From contig NC_135172.1 of the NCBI RefSeq assembly GCF_041146795.1, positions 12,328,137-12,392,136 on the forward strand: DNA of 64,000 nt, in the 5' to 3' direction. Position 1 is the stretch's first letter, and every line of letters starts with the position of its first letter. Made by a program: the position numbers and the translations under genes. This DNA is from Maylandia zebra. Lineage: Eukaryota > Chordata > Actinopteri > Cichliformes > Cichlidae. Below are positions 11,275-22,326 of the stretch, in pieces. A model generated the notes under the pieces. That model had not been told where the DNA came from and did not search any database. It saw nothing but the letters and a program-made list of their open reading frames with translations.

Positions 11275-12029
11275 GTGAGAGTCCTCACTGCCCACGCCTG
11301 TCTTTGGGTCTGACCAACACCGTTTCCTGTGTGTCATTCCCCCCTCGCCTTCCCCCCATCCGTCCTGTCTGCACTGACCTCTCCAATAAAGACAAAAGGC
11401 CTCATTTTCTGAAACTCTTCCTATCCCATCACCTTGCGAAGAATCACTTCACCATGTTGATTAATAAGGACGGTGGGAATGGTTTGAAGTCTCGTCACAG
11501 AAAATGTGCCAAAGGCAAAGAATCTGAGCTTGAAATAAAATGAAATGAAAGATCAGCCCCACACAGGGGTTAAATTCAGATGGAAACTCTTATCACACAA
11601 AGAGAACAAGCGAATAAATATATCTGAGTGTGGCCCCTCGACTGTCACAGTGTAGCTGACATTTGATCTTATCATGTGTTAAAGCTATTTTAATTACTGA
11701 AGAGAACCAGTGTCAAACTCAGCCCAAGTATGGTTGTACGTTAATCCTTAAAGCAACAACGTTTTTAAAGTTGCAGCGTCATTTTTACACCACACCTAAA
11801 ATCCCACTAATCGTCCGGGCTCTTCACCCTCTGACCACACGCTGGGGTATCTAACACCACATGACCCAAATGGAAACTATGTCAGCTGAAAGAAACCCAT
11901 CGAAATGTGCAACACTTAAAACTTTGCCTGATTGGAGCATGGCTTCAAATACAGCCCTGAAAACAGACAGGCGGTCGTTGGCATTTCGTTACAAAGTTTC
12001 CTTGTTCAAAACTTCTGCTTCATTATAAC
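11275..12029. other. No gene seen
   Basis: Unique-looking sequence between the hairpin and the KIF1 C-terminal exons. No acceptor AG is visible for about 40 bases before the first KIF1 codon at 12030, so the left duplication or deletion breakpoint of the KIF1 block may lie here. Confidence 0.45.
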
Positions 12030-14250
12030 AACCGAGTGACTGGGATCTACGAGCTGAGCTTGTGTAAGATGTCTGACACTGGAAGCTCAGGTGAGCGGCC
12101 ATGAAACATGTTTAAAGAACGGCAGCTGTTTTATCATAATTCTGTGGAGAGCTTCATCCTAATGAGGGCTCATGTCCTGAGCAGGGATGCAGAGGAGGAG
12201 GAGGAAGGTGCTGGACACATCAGTGGCTTATGTGCGTGGAGAGGAGAACCTGGCCGGCTGGAGGCCCAGAGGAGATAGCCTCATCCTAGAGCACCAGTGG
12301 GAGCTGGAGAAGATGGAGCAGCTGCAGGAGGTGGGGCCTTAAAAGATTCATAAAGAAATAAATCTGTTTAATATCATTGAGGGAAAAATGACTTTTCAGC
12401 TCAAAGACCAAAGTGCTATTCTAAAAAGTTTTTTCTTAGAGTACAGACTTTACATGACTAACCTCCCCTCTTCTCCCCACCTCACATTCGCCCCCATCTT
12501 TCGTCCAGGTGGAAAAGACCCGTCACCTTCTGGGAGAGGCGGCTCCCGTGGGAACAGCTCCCACCACCAAGTCCCTGAGTGAGTCTCTGTCCCCCAGCGT
12601 GAGCTCCGGCACTCTGTCCACATCCACCTCCGTCTCCTCGCAGATCTCCAGCACCACCTTTGAAAGCGTGAGAAGGAGCTGGCCACCAAGGTGAGAAAAA
12701 CGTGGGCTTAGTGGGCGTTCTTGTTGCTGCCTTCTTCCTTCTCTGCTCGGAGCTGATCGGTCTTGTTCCTGTTGTGTTGTAGTGCCTGCGCCTTCTGACA
12801 CACACCTTCAATACTGAATACAAGCAGCTGGTGAACAGCATCAGTGACTGCAAGGTGAGAAATAATACAAAGAAATAAAAAAATAGCCTTTCTGTGTCAC
12901 ATCAGGGAGTTCCTATATTGACGTCTACCTCATCCTGCTGTTGTTTCACTTCAGCTTTCTCTCATCTCACCGATCGGACGTGATCCATCCGTGACGAGCT
13001 TCAGCAGTGCCACCCTCACCCCTTCCTCTACCTCCCCCTCTCTGTCGGACTCCCGCTGTGGCTCCATGGGCCAGAAGTAAACATATTTTTAGGAACATTG
13101 ACCTCGATCTGCAAACGGTTATTGACAGGTTATCTATTTGATTCTAACTTGGTGTGATTTGTGTTAAAGGACCCCTGAGAACAGCTCACGTGCCTCCAGT
13201 CCCTCCTGCTCAGACTGTGAAAACTTCCCGATGGTTCCCACTCTGGAGACCTCCTACCTTGCGCGGGCTGCAAAAGAACGAGTTCCTGAACTTGGTGCCT
13301 GATATTGAAGAAATGCGACCAGGGTGAGTAATGCCATATTAACCCAAATACTGTCACTATGACATGTGTCTCACAGACCAAATGTAAGTCGACACTCATG
13401 TTCTCTAGTTCAAGCAGAAATGATGTGGATCGATTCAAATTCCTGAGCCTGGATGATTTCAGCTGGAAACAAACCAACTCTGCTTCTTCCTCAGAAAAAC
13501 AAGCGCTCTCTTAAAAAATAAATAAATGAATAAAATCTCTTCTTTTCAGATCTGTTGTGTCCAAGAAGGGTTTTCTAAGCTTCGTGGAGCCTCGCTCTAA
13601 CTCATGGGGGAAGCATTTTGTGGTTGTTCGCCGGCCCTACGACTTCATCTACAACAGCGACCAGGACCCCGTGGAGCGAGGCGTCCTCAACCTCTCCACA
13701 GCACAGGTGGAATACAGCGAAGACCAGCAGGCCATGCTTAAGGTTTGAGGCAGGATAGAGAAAGGCTGGATGTAACACGTTTGTCTTTAATGAGAATTCA
13801 TTCAAATTGTTTTGGTGCACGTTGATTGATGAAATGGCAAATGGACTGGGATTTATCATTTGAATGAATATGAATATAATGTGATGTTTTCTTTTCAGAC
13901 GCCCAACACATTTGCAGTGTGCACAAAACATGGAGGCATCCTCTTGCAGGCCACCAACGAGAACGACATGAACGACTGGCTGTACGCTTTTAATCCTCTG
14001 CTAGCAGGAACGATAAGGTACACACACACAGACACACACGCTCCTCTCACACCACAGTCAAACGTGCAGCTTCTGCACCCTTCAAAAACATTCCCTTCTT
14101 CTCACAACGTAAAACTCTCCCTGCAGATCTAAGCTGGCGAGGCGGCGCAGCCTTCCTCCAGCAACCCCGCTGCCAGCTCAGCTTTCCTCCTCTCTATTCC
14201 CTCCCCTCAGCTTTTTGTGTTTTTGTTTCGATGACAATGTTTGGGTCTAA
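12030..14250 (+). pseudogene. kif1: KIF1-type kinesin, C-terminal nine exons with PH domain
   Basis: Nine exons follow the KIF1A/B order: about 12030-12090 (RVTGIYELSLCKMSDTGSS), 12185-12330 ([20 protein letters not shown]), 12509-12690 (Ser-rich SESLSPSVSSGTLSTSTSVS), 12783-12854 (CLRLLTHTFNTEYKQL), 12955-13076, 13170-13323, 13550-13742, 13899-14017 and 14127-14250. The last three form the lipid-binding PH domain ([20 protein letters not shown], then [18 protein letters not shown]). Two exons are out of frame: the exon ending 12690 is one base off the expected length (after TTFESV), and 13170-13323 has one extra A in the run near 13272, where the inverted copy at the window end is intact. 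The first exon has no visible acceptor. The tail after SKLARRR differs from the usual short KIF1 end. The rest reads very well, so this is a recent pseudogene or contains assembly errors. Confidence 0.8.
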
Positions 14251-14612
14251 TCTTGTTCCGCTTAGTTGTCATTCCCAAACTCTCCTAACTAAGTAGCATG
14301 TTGTAGTAGTCTACTTGTGTGTGCACGACTCTTTAGAAACTTTCCGTTTGCCAATCATCTGTACAAAAAAAATGTCTCTATCAGTGCTATTTGTCTCCTG
14401 AAATGAGTTTCATTCTATTTTGGGGGTTTTTGCTGTTGGTTTTTTAATAAATTAACATGCTCGCATGATACCTGCAGCAGTCCTCAGGAGAAGACCAGGT
14501 TTGCTCAGTTTAAAACAAAAAAACAAAAATGAACCAAATCAGCCAGCTTACATTTGAAACCATGAAGGAAAAATCTACAGTTATCTCCAAGTGACGTGTT
14601 AGTTTATGCTCT
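14251..14612 (+). other. KIF1-copy 3' untranslated region
   Basis: Non-coding sequence following the KIF1 stop, running up to the LTR at 14613. It contains one clear AATAAA at 14446-14451. Confidence 0.5.
14446..14451 (+). terminator. Polyadenylation signal of the KIF1 copy
   Basis: AATAAA about 200 bases after the stop codon, in a T-rich context. Confidence 0.45.
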
Positions 14613-15130
14613 GTGTTACGACCCGGCTCTGCTAGGCGACAGCGGACGTAACATAAACGAGCCCAGAGACTAGGGGGTTAGATAAAAAGAAAAACATAAG
14701 GTTTATTAACACAACTGAAAACCGTTAGTGAAACAACTCACTAGGCAATAGAGTGATTTTAAACAAACATAACAACTCCAGTAACACCAATAACACCAGT
14801 AGAACACTACTCATCTAAACATCTCACAGGAGGCAACTCAAAACAAAGGCTCACATGGCAGCAGTGCAAAGGCAGGAGGGACCGTCTCCACAGTCTGTTC
14901 AAATCAACAAGTCCCTCCACGAATGAAGAATCCTCAGCCTTTTATCTTCTCAGGTGATTGCAGGCAGCTGTGTCATTGGTCTGTCGTACTCAAGGCTCCC
15001 TCAGCAGCCAATGGTGTGAGTGGTCTGGCACGCTCTGACCTGAATGAAGGTGGGGCGGGCATAGGTCCGGGCCAGCCAATCCCCCGTGAGTCCTGGAACA
15101 CGTTGATTTCCATAGAGGAAGGCGGGGCCA
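14613..15130 (-). mobile_element. LTR of a Ty3/gypsy fossil
   Basis: Begins TGTTACGACCCGGCTCTGCT and ends GGCGGGGCCA, the TG...CA ends of an LTR. Directly outside the right end, the minus strand reads AAGGGGAGGGG, a polypurine tract, so this is the 3' LTR of the minus-strand element next to it. The LTR is about 518 bases long. The partner LTR is not in the window. Confidence 0.65.
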
Positions 15131-16565
15131 CCCCTCCCCTTAAAGTACCACCTATGTTGGGCAGAAGCAGACATTAAAGAGTGTGAACAAAAACAAAGAA
15201 CAAACACAGCAAAACATGTTTACAAGCGGGACAGACCATCAGCTAAAACATTTTCAGACCCCTTCTTATGGTGAATACTTAAGTTGTATTCCTGCAAAAA
15301 CAGAGCCCAGCGCATAAGGCGCTGGTTATGATTAAACATGCGAGTAAGGAACACAAGTGGGTTGTGGTCGGTGTACACAACAAGAGGTAACATGCTGGAC
15401 CCCAGGTATACGTGAAAGTGCTGAAGAGCCAACAACAAAGTCAGGGTCTCCTTTTCAATGGTGGAGTAGTTTAACTGATTTTTATTGAACTTGCGGGAAA
15501 AGTAACAAACGGGGTGGTTCAAACCCTGCAAGTCTTCTTGCAACAGCACTGCCCCAGCCCCGACAGCACTGGCATCAACCTCCAGTTTGAATGGTCGTGT
15601 CAAATCAGGTGCAGCTAACACAGGAGTGTGGCAGAGGAGGGCTTTCGCACTCTCAAAAGCATCTTGACACTCACTTGACCATATAAACTCAACTTTTGGG
15701 CTGAGTAGGTCAGTCAATGGCTTGACTACTGAGGAGAAATTTTTACAAAGGTTTCTGTAGTAGCCCACCATCCCTAGAAACCTACGCAACTCACGCCTGG
15801 TGGTAGGTGTGGGAAACTCTTTAATCACTGCCACTTTGGCATCTATGGGCCGGACCTGTCCACGTCCCACCTCCCTGCCTAAGTACATCACTATAGCTTT
15901 GGCAAACTCACACTTAGCTAAGTTGAGAGTTAGAGTAGCTTGAGCCAAACGGTGAAATACCTGCTGTAACGTTTCCAAATGATCTTGCCATGTTTCAGTA
16001 TAAATTACTAGATCATCTACGTAGGCACTGCAGTTGGACAGGCCACGGAGGACTTTATTTACCAGCCTCTGGAAGGTGGCAGGAGCGTTACACATGCTGA
16101 AAGCCATGACTGCGTATTGTAGAAAATCATCAGGTGTAACAAAGGCAGAGATGTTAGAGGCACGTTCAGTTAAAGGGACCTGCCAGTAACCATTAAGAAG
16201 ATCTAATTTAGTGACATACTGAGCAGTCCAATACTGTCCACACAATCCTCAACTCTTGGGAGAGGATGTGAGTCAGCCACAGTCACAGAGTTCACCTTCC
16301 GGAAGTCTGTAATAAAACGGGGCGAGCCATCTGGCTTAGATTCCACTATACAAGGCGAGCTCCAGGGGCTTTGACTGGGCTTCGCTAAGCCATGTTGCAG
16401 CAGATAGTCAGCCTCCTGTTTCATGAGCAAGCGCTTATGGGGGCTGGCTCGATAAGGATGCTGCTTAATAGGTTTAGCTCCCTGGACATCAATATCATGC
16501 TCTAGCACCGTAGTGCAAGTTGGCACATCCCCGAATAAACAGGTGTATTCCTTAATCAAGAACAC
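15131..16565 (-). mobile_element. Ty3/gypsy retroelement fossil, partial pol
   Basis: Minus-strand pol region with reverse transcriptase (YVDD box) followed by RNase H (LEVDAS and YTDHNP motifs) of Metaviridae type. Gag, protease, integrase and the 5' LTR are not seen. It is cut off at 16566 by a LINE fragment. It looks broken, with at least one break plus the truncation. The long readable stretch suggests moderate to young age. Confidence 0.85.
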
Positions 16566-17150
16566 AGAGACAGAATCAGAATCAGAATACTTTATTGATC
16601 CCTGGGGGAAATTATTTTTTGTTACAGTGCTCCATTTTAAACCAACATTAAGACAAGACAGACAATACGCTAACTAAGAATAGTACAATATATACATATA
16701 TATACATACATACATACATAAGTCACTCATAAATAAATATTTGGAAAAGAAACATGTGTAGTTGTAGCAGCAAACAGTGTGTTAAGTGGATGCGTTGTAC
16801 AGGGAGATGGCCACAGGCAGGAATGATTTCCTGTGTCGTTCAGTGGTGCTTTTCGGTAATCTCAGTCTCTCACTGAACGAGCTCCTGTGACTGACCAACA
16901 TGTCATGGAGTGGGTGGGAGGTGTTATCCAACATTGTCTTTATCTTGGACAGCATCCGCCTCTCCGACACCACCTTGAGGGAGTCCAGCTCCATCCCCAC
17001 AACATTGCTGGCCTTACGGATTAGTTTATTGAGTCTGTTGGCATCTGCGACCCTCAGCCTGCTCCCCCAGCATGCAACAGCATAGAGGATCGCAGTTGCA
17101 TGCTGGGGGAGCAGGCTGAGGGTCAGAGTCAGGAGCTGTGATAAGAGGCC
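16566..17150 (-). mobile_element. Rex1/Babar-type LINE, 3' fragment
   Basis: The minus strand encodes the RT C-terminus (AVACWGSRLRVADANRLNKL, then ASNVVGMELDSLKVVSERRM). The 3' end at 16566-16600 reads, on the minus strand, GGGATCAATAAAGTATTCTG followed by a short GATTCT repeat. It is 5'-truncated. A second copy of the same subfamily lies at about 52707-53090. The far end carries the inverted repeat described separately. Confidence 0.75.
17050..17123. repeat. 29-bp inverted repeat at the LINE 5' break
   Basis: Left arm 17050-17078 and right arm 17095-17123 are reverse complements (core CCTGCTCCCCCAGCATGCAA), separated by 16 bases. It sits exactly where the LINE homology turns around, as expected for a 5' inversion (twin priming) or a fold-back during integration. 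Confidence 0.85.
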
Positions 17151-17420
17151 TGGTGGTGCCGACCTTTTCAATAAAAGGTGATCATCATGTCTGGCGATTA
17201 TACCTCAGCAGAGACTTTGTTTGGTGAATGACACAGGTCAGAAATAATAGAAACAAACTTCTGAGTGACAGATGAGCAACCACACACAGCAGCGCCATCT
17301 TGTTACCAGTCAGGTGTGAAGAGCAGTTAGACCAAAGGTTCATTCAAGACTTTTTATGTGAAGGGAAGGATTTTAAACTGGATTCTGGATTTATCAGAAA
17401 ATCAGTTCAGCTCGATCTGT

Positions 17421-17503
17421 TTCAGGATGGCTGAGTGGTCTAAGGTGCTGTGTTTAGTGCTCACTCTCCCCTGGAGGTGTGGGTTTGAATCCCACTCTTA
17501 GCA
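17421..17503 (+). pseudogene. tRNA-Leu-like pseudogene
   Basis: Matches vertebrate tRNA-Leu along its length: A-box-like GGATGGCTGAGTGGTC, variable arm CTCCCCTGGAGG, B-box GGTTTGAATCC. The anticodon position reads TAG. The anticodon stem has several mismatches (GCTGTG against CTCAC), so I call it decayed or SINE-derived. LINE sequence follows directly. Confidence 0.6.
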
Positions 17504-17525
17504 GTTTCTGCTTCATTGTCTTTCT

Positions 17526-18385
17526 CGGTGTTCACATCTCCTCATTCCTGAAATGGTCTGCTCACATTCACGTCCAGTCCAAAAAGGCTAGGCAAGCGCC
17601 TGTACCGTCTCCGACAACTCAGGAAGTTAGCAGGTTTTTCCAGTGGTCCTCAGAACTTTCTATTCAGGCGCTGTGGAGAGCATCCTCACACAGAACATCA
17701 CTTCCTGGTGTGGGAATAACTGTGTCCAGGATTGAGAAGCAGAGTGATCCGTGCGTCAGAACGCTGCTGCGTTACAAATGCAAATACAGTATGATCCACA
17801 AATATAACTTCCCTACAGGACATTTACACCAGGAGATGTTGGTCCAGAGCATCTCAGATATTAAAGGACTGGTCCCATCCCAGTAACAAAATGTTTCGAC
17901 TTCTGCAATCAGGCAGAAGGTTCCACACCATCGGGGCCAAAACAGACACTCGAGGAGGAGCTTCTCTCCTCAGGCCGTACGAGTCCTAAACCAGAACACG
18001 CCCCCACTCCCCTCATAGCATCAATAAGTGACTGAAACAGGACCTTATATCAATCTGTTCACACTACCCTGGTCGCATTACTGTTTACACTTCTCTGGTC
18101 ACTCAGTTGAATTACTCTGTTTATATTACTCTGCTCACTTGTTTACTTGCACAGCTCTGTCAATACGTTGCTGTGCTAATATGGCACAAGACACTTTAAC
18201 ACTCCATTTGCACAAAGTACATTTTCAGATTTTTGATTTAAAATTTCCAGACTTTTAAAATCTATTTACTTATTGTATATAATGTCTTTTTTTGTACAGT
18301 CAAAGGAGCAGTTCAGGAGACATTTCACTGTTTGTTTTGTAATTTAATGACTATGCATGTGACAAATAAAAAATCTTCAGTCTTG
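17526..18385 (+). mobile_element. Rex1-type LINE, 3' end, decayed
   Basis: Codons around 17580-17780 resemble the RT C-terminus of Rex1-like LINEs (KRLYRLRQLRKLAGFSSGPQ, then FRRCGEHPHTEHHFLVW), with broken frames. The 3' UTR contains GTACAGTCAAAGGAGC and a final AATAAAAAATCTTCAGTCTT. It is heavily 5'-truncated. Confidence 0.6.
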
Positions 18386-18395
18386 AACGTTATGC

Positions 18396-18505
18396 TCTCT
18401 CTTTCTAGGCCCTGCCAGTACTCTCGCTCCAGCATTTTGGATCAGCTGAAGGCTTTTGAGGGAGTTTTTATGACATCTGAAAATAGCAAATTACAGTTTC
18501 CCAGG
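18396..18505 (+). repeat. Fragment of a dispersed fish repeat
   Basis: CCAGTACTCTCGCTCCAGCA through ATTTTGGATCAGCTGAAGGC belongs to the same repeat family as 56400-56590 and 54344-54510 (GCAGCGTTTTGGAAAATAGT there). The family is common in fish genomes as I recall it, but I cannot name it. Confidence 0.4.
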
Positions 18506-18548
18506 ACTTGCATGAACAGTTCAACAGCAAAGCCCCAAAAACCAAACA

Positions 18549-18593
18549 GGCTCATCAGGGATTTGAACCCAGGACCGCTTACACCCAAAGTGA
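18549..18593 (-). pseudogene. tRNA-Pro 3'-half pseudogene
   Basis: On the minus strand this reads TTTGGGTGTAAGCGGTCCTG, then GGTTCAAATCCCTGATGAGC, the anticodon loop to 3' end of tRNA-Pro(TGG). The 5' half is lost. It is about 1 kb from the complete tRNA-Pro at 19574. Confidence 0.6.
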
Positions 18594-18619
18594 AAAGGGA
18601 AAAGCTTCCTTAGGCATTT

Positions 18620-19573
18620 TCCAGGTCACAGCAGAGGTGTGCTTGCAGGCGGAGGAGGAGTGAGGTGCTGAGGCTGCTCCTGCTGCCCTCCAGCGAAGCC
18701 CAGGTGGCTGCTCTCAAACCTGCCCACAGCAAAGAGGAGCAGCTTCAATTACATGTTTCTTAGATTGTCACAAATAAGCTTTCGTCTAATTTTCAGATGA
18801 TCACTTTTAATTTTAAATTAAGAACCAATTTAGGTGGGTTATTTAGAGCTTCCAATGAGGTGCATGTGTTTAGATCATGGCGGACAAAAAAAGAGTACCT
18901 GAAGAAAAACCCTGCAACATGGAGCATGCACCCACCTGCAATCAACACAGTGGCATGAGCATATAGTCATACAGATGAGCATGACAGCGTCAAGCTTCAT
19001 AACCAGAAACCTTACACCACAAATTAAGTCACATTTTGACCCTAAAATCTGAATTTTGCAGTTAAAATCATCACATAATTTTCATCTGTAATATTTTATT
19101 TCACTTGGTACATAAGTTACATGTGTGCATAATGCACTGAAAGAGATTCCTTCGTGGTACTGAAGTACTAATGTTTACTGATGTTTATTTTTGGCCCTTT
19201 TGTGTATCAGTAAAACTGATGTGCGTTCTTCCACATGCATATTGTTAAAGTCGTGTGAGAGAGTTACACATTTATAATATATGATACATAACTGTGTATT
19301 GTAGTAGTTCTGTGTACAAGTTTGAATTGAATTCTCTTATTTAATCTAAAATAAAACTCTGTGTTATCTTGAATAACAAATAATTACCTTAGAAAAACTT
19401 TTTGGAGAATTTAAATGGTAAACAATAAGAACAAGGCCAACAACATCCTTCATATCAGATCTGTTAGCTGTCCCTGTATGAGGGACTATGGGAACATGTG
19501 TGCAGCTGCAGAGATTCTTTCAAATGGAGCCTAAACAGCATGTGGCAGCTGAGAGGCTCTATAGACAACACGT
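18620..19573. other. No gene seen
   Basis: AT-rich sequence with no convincing exon or named repeat. Confidence 0.4.
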
Positions 19574-19645
19574 GGGCTCGTCCAGGATTTGAACCCAGGA
19601 CCTCTCACACCCAAAGTGAGAATCATACCCCTAGACCAACGAGCC
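19574..19645 (-). tRNA. tRNA-Pro (anticodon TGG)
   Basis: A 72-nt cloverleaf on the minus strand. It starts GGCTCGTTGGTCTAGGGGTA, close to the standard vertebrate tRNA-Pro. Acceptor stem GGCTCGT pairs with ACGAGCC. Anticodon stem CTCAC/GTGAG encloses loop TTTGGGT (TGG). The T stem is CTGGG with GTTCAAAT-type loop and two G.U pairs. A run of T is not obvious after it. Probably functional, slightly off consensus. Confidence 0.85.
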
Positions 19646-21178
19646 ACACAAACAGTCCAGCAAGTCTTTTTTCACAAAGTCTCACATCAGAGCAACTAGA
19701 TGAAGAAGAATGTGTGAAAGATTGTCTTGAACGCTCAGAGAATCATCTGTTTGTGTGCTTGATTCTAGATTTTATTCTAGGATTAATTCAGTAGAGATTT
19801 ATTGGACATACTATAAGGACACATTCTATTTAACTTGAATTCTCAACAACAACAATGAGGGCTGGCCCTAAATAAATAAAGTTAAAATAAATCATATCAT
19901 ACTAACTGCTCTGTGTGTACTTTTTAAAAGAATCTTCTATCATTTGAATATAGCAGACATGCTTTATAAAAGCCTAGTATATATTATTTTCTTTCTTCCC
20001 TTAAACTGAAAGAATTACAAGTATGTAACTAGTATAGCAAGTTGAGAGTCATACTGTACCAAAAGAAAACAAACCTCTTCTGCCAAAGAGGAGGAGTGTA
20101 GAGATTAGAATATTATTTTACTGTTACTATTCATAACATTATCATTACTGTTGCATTACGTATCATTTATCATTATCATTTCATTAGAGCATTTATTGAA
20201 ACTGTTGATGTTACATTAAAGTTTGTATTTCAGGTGTGAGCATAATTACATAATAATCTTTCATTGCAGGTGCAACTGTAACCATGTTATCCATATTGCA
20301 TTTTGTGCTAATTAAAGAGTTGAAGCTCGGTCAAGTTAATTAATGGTCTGAAGCTTCGGTCAGCGCGACGTCTGGCCGATCAATAGGAAGTTAAGGTGAC
20401 CTGGAGCCATGAAAGAATTGCATACATGCTTACAATACAATACACTACATATAACCTGTAAACAGAATAGAGGCCTGTGTGTGTTCAGCAGCCTGCTGCA
20501 TTGGAGTTTGCCTAGTAACAGATGACTCGAACGGAGTCAGGAAGTATACTTCTAAGATGTCTTTGTTTGTCGAGTGAGGTCATGCACTGAGGTCAAGACA
20601 CATAGTCTGCCTGAACACACATACACAGTATATAGACTTGTTTTGCTCGAAACTGCAAAGTTGTTTTACCTGCATACGTGACAGTTTAGTTCCACAAATA
20701 AGTGAAGTGCAGTAAGTGAAATAACAGGAAGCATCTGGCGGTGGCGGAGGAACAGAGGAAGGAACTGTTCTTTTTTAGAATATGTCCAAGGTCGGAATTA
20801 CTGGAACTGATGCATGTTTCTTATCTGCTTTGACGCATGATGCTTGTCATCGACTATGTTATATATATGACTGCTCGTTTACTGTTCTGGGGAGATCGAG
20901 GCTGATGTTTTGCAGAGCTCATCTTTCCCACACACGTGTGTGCTTTAATAAAATCATTGTTTTGACGCACAATGGACCTCCAGTCGTTTGTCTCTTACCT
21001 CAAATACGAAATCAGGACACTTCTTAAACACTAATAAAAATATATAACATAATTCACAATCCACTTATGACACGTTTTATGAAGTGTCAAACTGAAAGAA
21101 AAGCGTGTTTTGTCATGGTATGTCATAACAATAGCTGATGGGCTTCTATTCCTATAAAGCAGACTAGACAAAGAGAAA
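19646..21178. other. No gene seen; possible LTR-like block on the right
   Basis: AT-rich up to about 20300. From about 20330 to 21030 the sequence is different in style, with a TATATATGAC box near 20860 and TTTAATAAAATCATTG near 20943, which would suit an LTR. I could not find matching ends or a target-site duplication, so this is only a suspicion. Confidence 0.3.
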
Positions 21179-21183
21179 CCATC

Positions 21184-21795
21184 TGTCACGGTCCCCGTGT
21201 CTCTCTGGTTGGCCCACGCTCGCTACAGGTTTTGTTGTTGTTAGTTTTGGGTTTTTTTTGTCTCTCCTCCTCCTCTCTGCCTGGGTGGAGCTCATTACGG
21301 GCTCTCACTCTTGGCCCACGCACCCCTGTGGATGGTGTCCACCTGCGGCTGATCCGGCTGATTTCCCCAGCTGCTATTTAAGGCAGTGGCACAGAGCAGC
21401 TCACCGCTGGAACGTCGAACCACCTGAGTTCGTGCTCGCGGCATATTCAAAGAAGAATCGCTTACACGTGTTTTATGTTGTGGAACTAACCTTGACCTTC
21501 TGTCTGTAGATTCTGGACCGAATTACCGGACCTGTCCAAGTGGGGCAGTGTGTGGAGTGTTGGAGCGAGTGCGGCTGAAGAGGAGTGCGTGTGTGCGGAG
21601 GAACGGTGGCGGTGACTGAGTGGAAGAGGAAGCGTGTGGATTCCCCCCCCCCCCCTTCTCTCCCTGGAGCCCTGGACCCCCTCCCAACTCACTGTACATA
21701 TATTTTGCACTAAGGTGATCCCTATTGTAAATAAATCCCCTTTTTGTTTCGTTGAAAGAACTGTCTGCGCGTGGGTCCGTTCAGTAGCCATGACA
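21184..21795 (+). mobile_element. Solo LTR (gypsy-like), 5-bp target duplication
   Basis: Begins TGTCACGGTCCCCGTGTC and ends GTAGCCATGACA. It is flanked on both sides by CCATC (21179-21183 and 21796-21800), a perfect 5-bp target-site duplication. It contains a TATTTAAGG box near 21376 and AATAAATCCCC near 21730. No internal retroelement sequence adjoins it, so it is a solo LTR left by recombination. The intact ends and duplication point to a fairly young age. Confidence 0.85.
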
Positions 21796-21912
21796 CCATC
21801 CATCCATCCATTCGCTTCAGCTTATCCTGTTCAGAGTCGCGGGGGCGCTGGAGCCTATCCCAGCTATCATAGGGTGAGAGGCGGGGTACACCCTGGACAG
21901 AAACACTTTGTT
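21796..21912 (-). mobile_element. RTE/Rex3-type LINE 3' fragment
   Basis: A short (CATC)n run followed by GGGGGCGCTGGAGCCTATCC and GGCGGGGTACACCCTGGACA, a well-known fish repeat. The tetranucleotide lies at the 3' end on the minus strand as (GATG)n, as reported for Rex3-like elements. The family name is from memory. Confidence 0.5.
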
Positions 21913-22199
21913 GAAAACAAAAGTGAAAGGGCGACTCACATCTGACTGTGTTCCCGGTGGGTTGAGTCACTTTGTATATAAAGCATTTGCAGCATTTTTA
22001 AAAATCTATTGTTCCAAATTTCTCTGTTTTCTCAACTTTTTCTCAAGCTGAGCACTTGGTCCACTTTTACAAGCGATGGCAGCAGCAGCAGCCTTTTCCA
22101 GAGGTTTTAGTTTTAGTTTTATGTGCAATAAACATTCATTGTGTCATTTATTAATTCATCCTTTTTTTATTTTCACTTTTTAAAAATCCACTACATGTT

Positions 22200-22326
22200 G
22201 TGTTGTGTTTAGTTGTGTTTAGTGCCGATGTGGGACAGTTTCCAATTCCATTGTACTATTGTACCAAATATGAATGTGCAATGACAATAACGAGTTATTC
22301 TTATCTTATCTTATCTTATCTTATAT
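22200..22326 (+). mobile_element. LINE 3' tail with (TCTTA)n
   Basis: ATGTGCAATGACAATAACGA followed by five to six TTATC units resembles the ends of Rex1-like LINEs in fish, as does the tail near 29600 in this window. No coding part is left. Confidence 0.5.

Noticed and set aside
20330-21030. Possible additional solo LTR
   Set aside because: TATA and poly-A-like signals are present but no matching ends or target duplication could be found.
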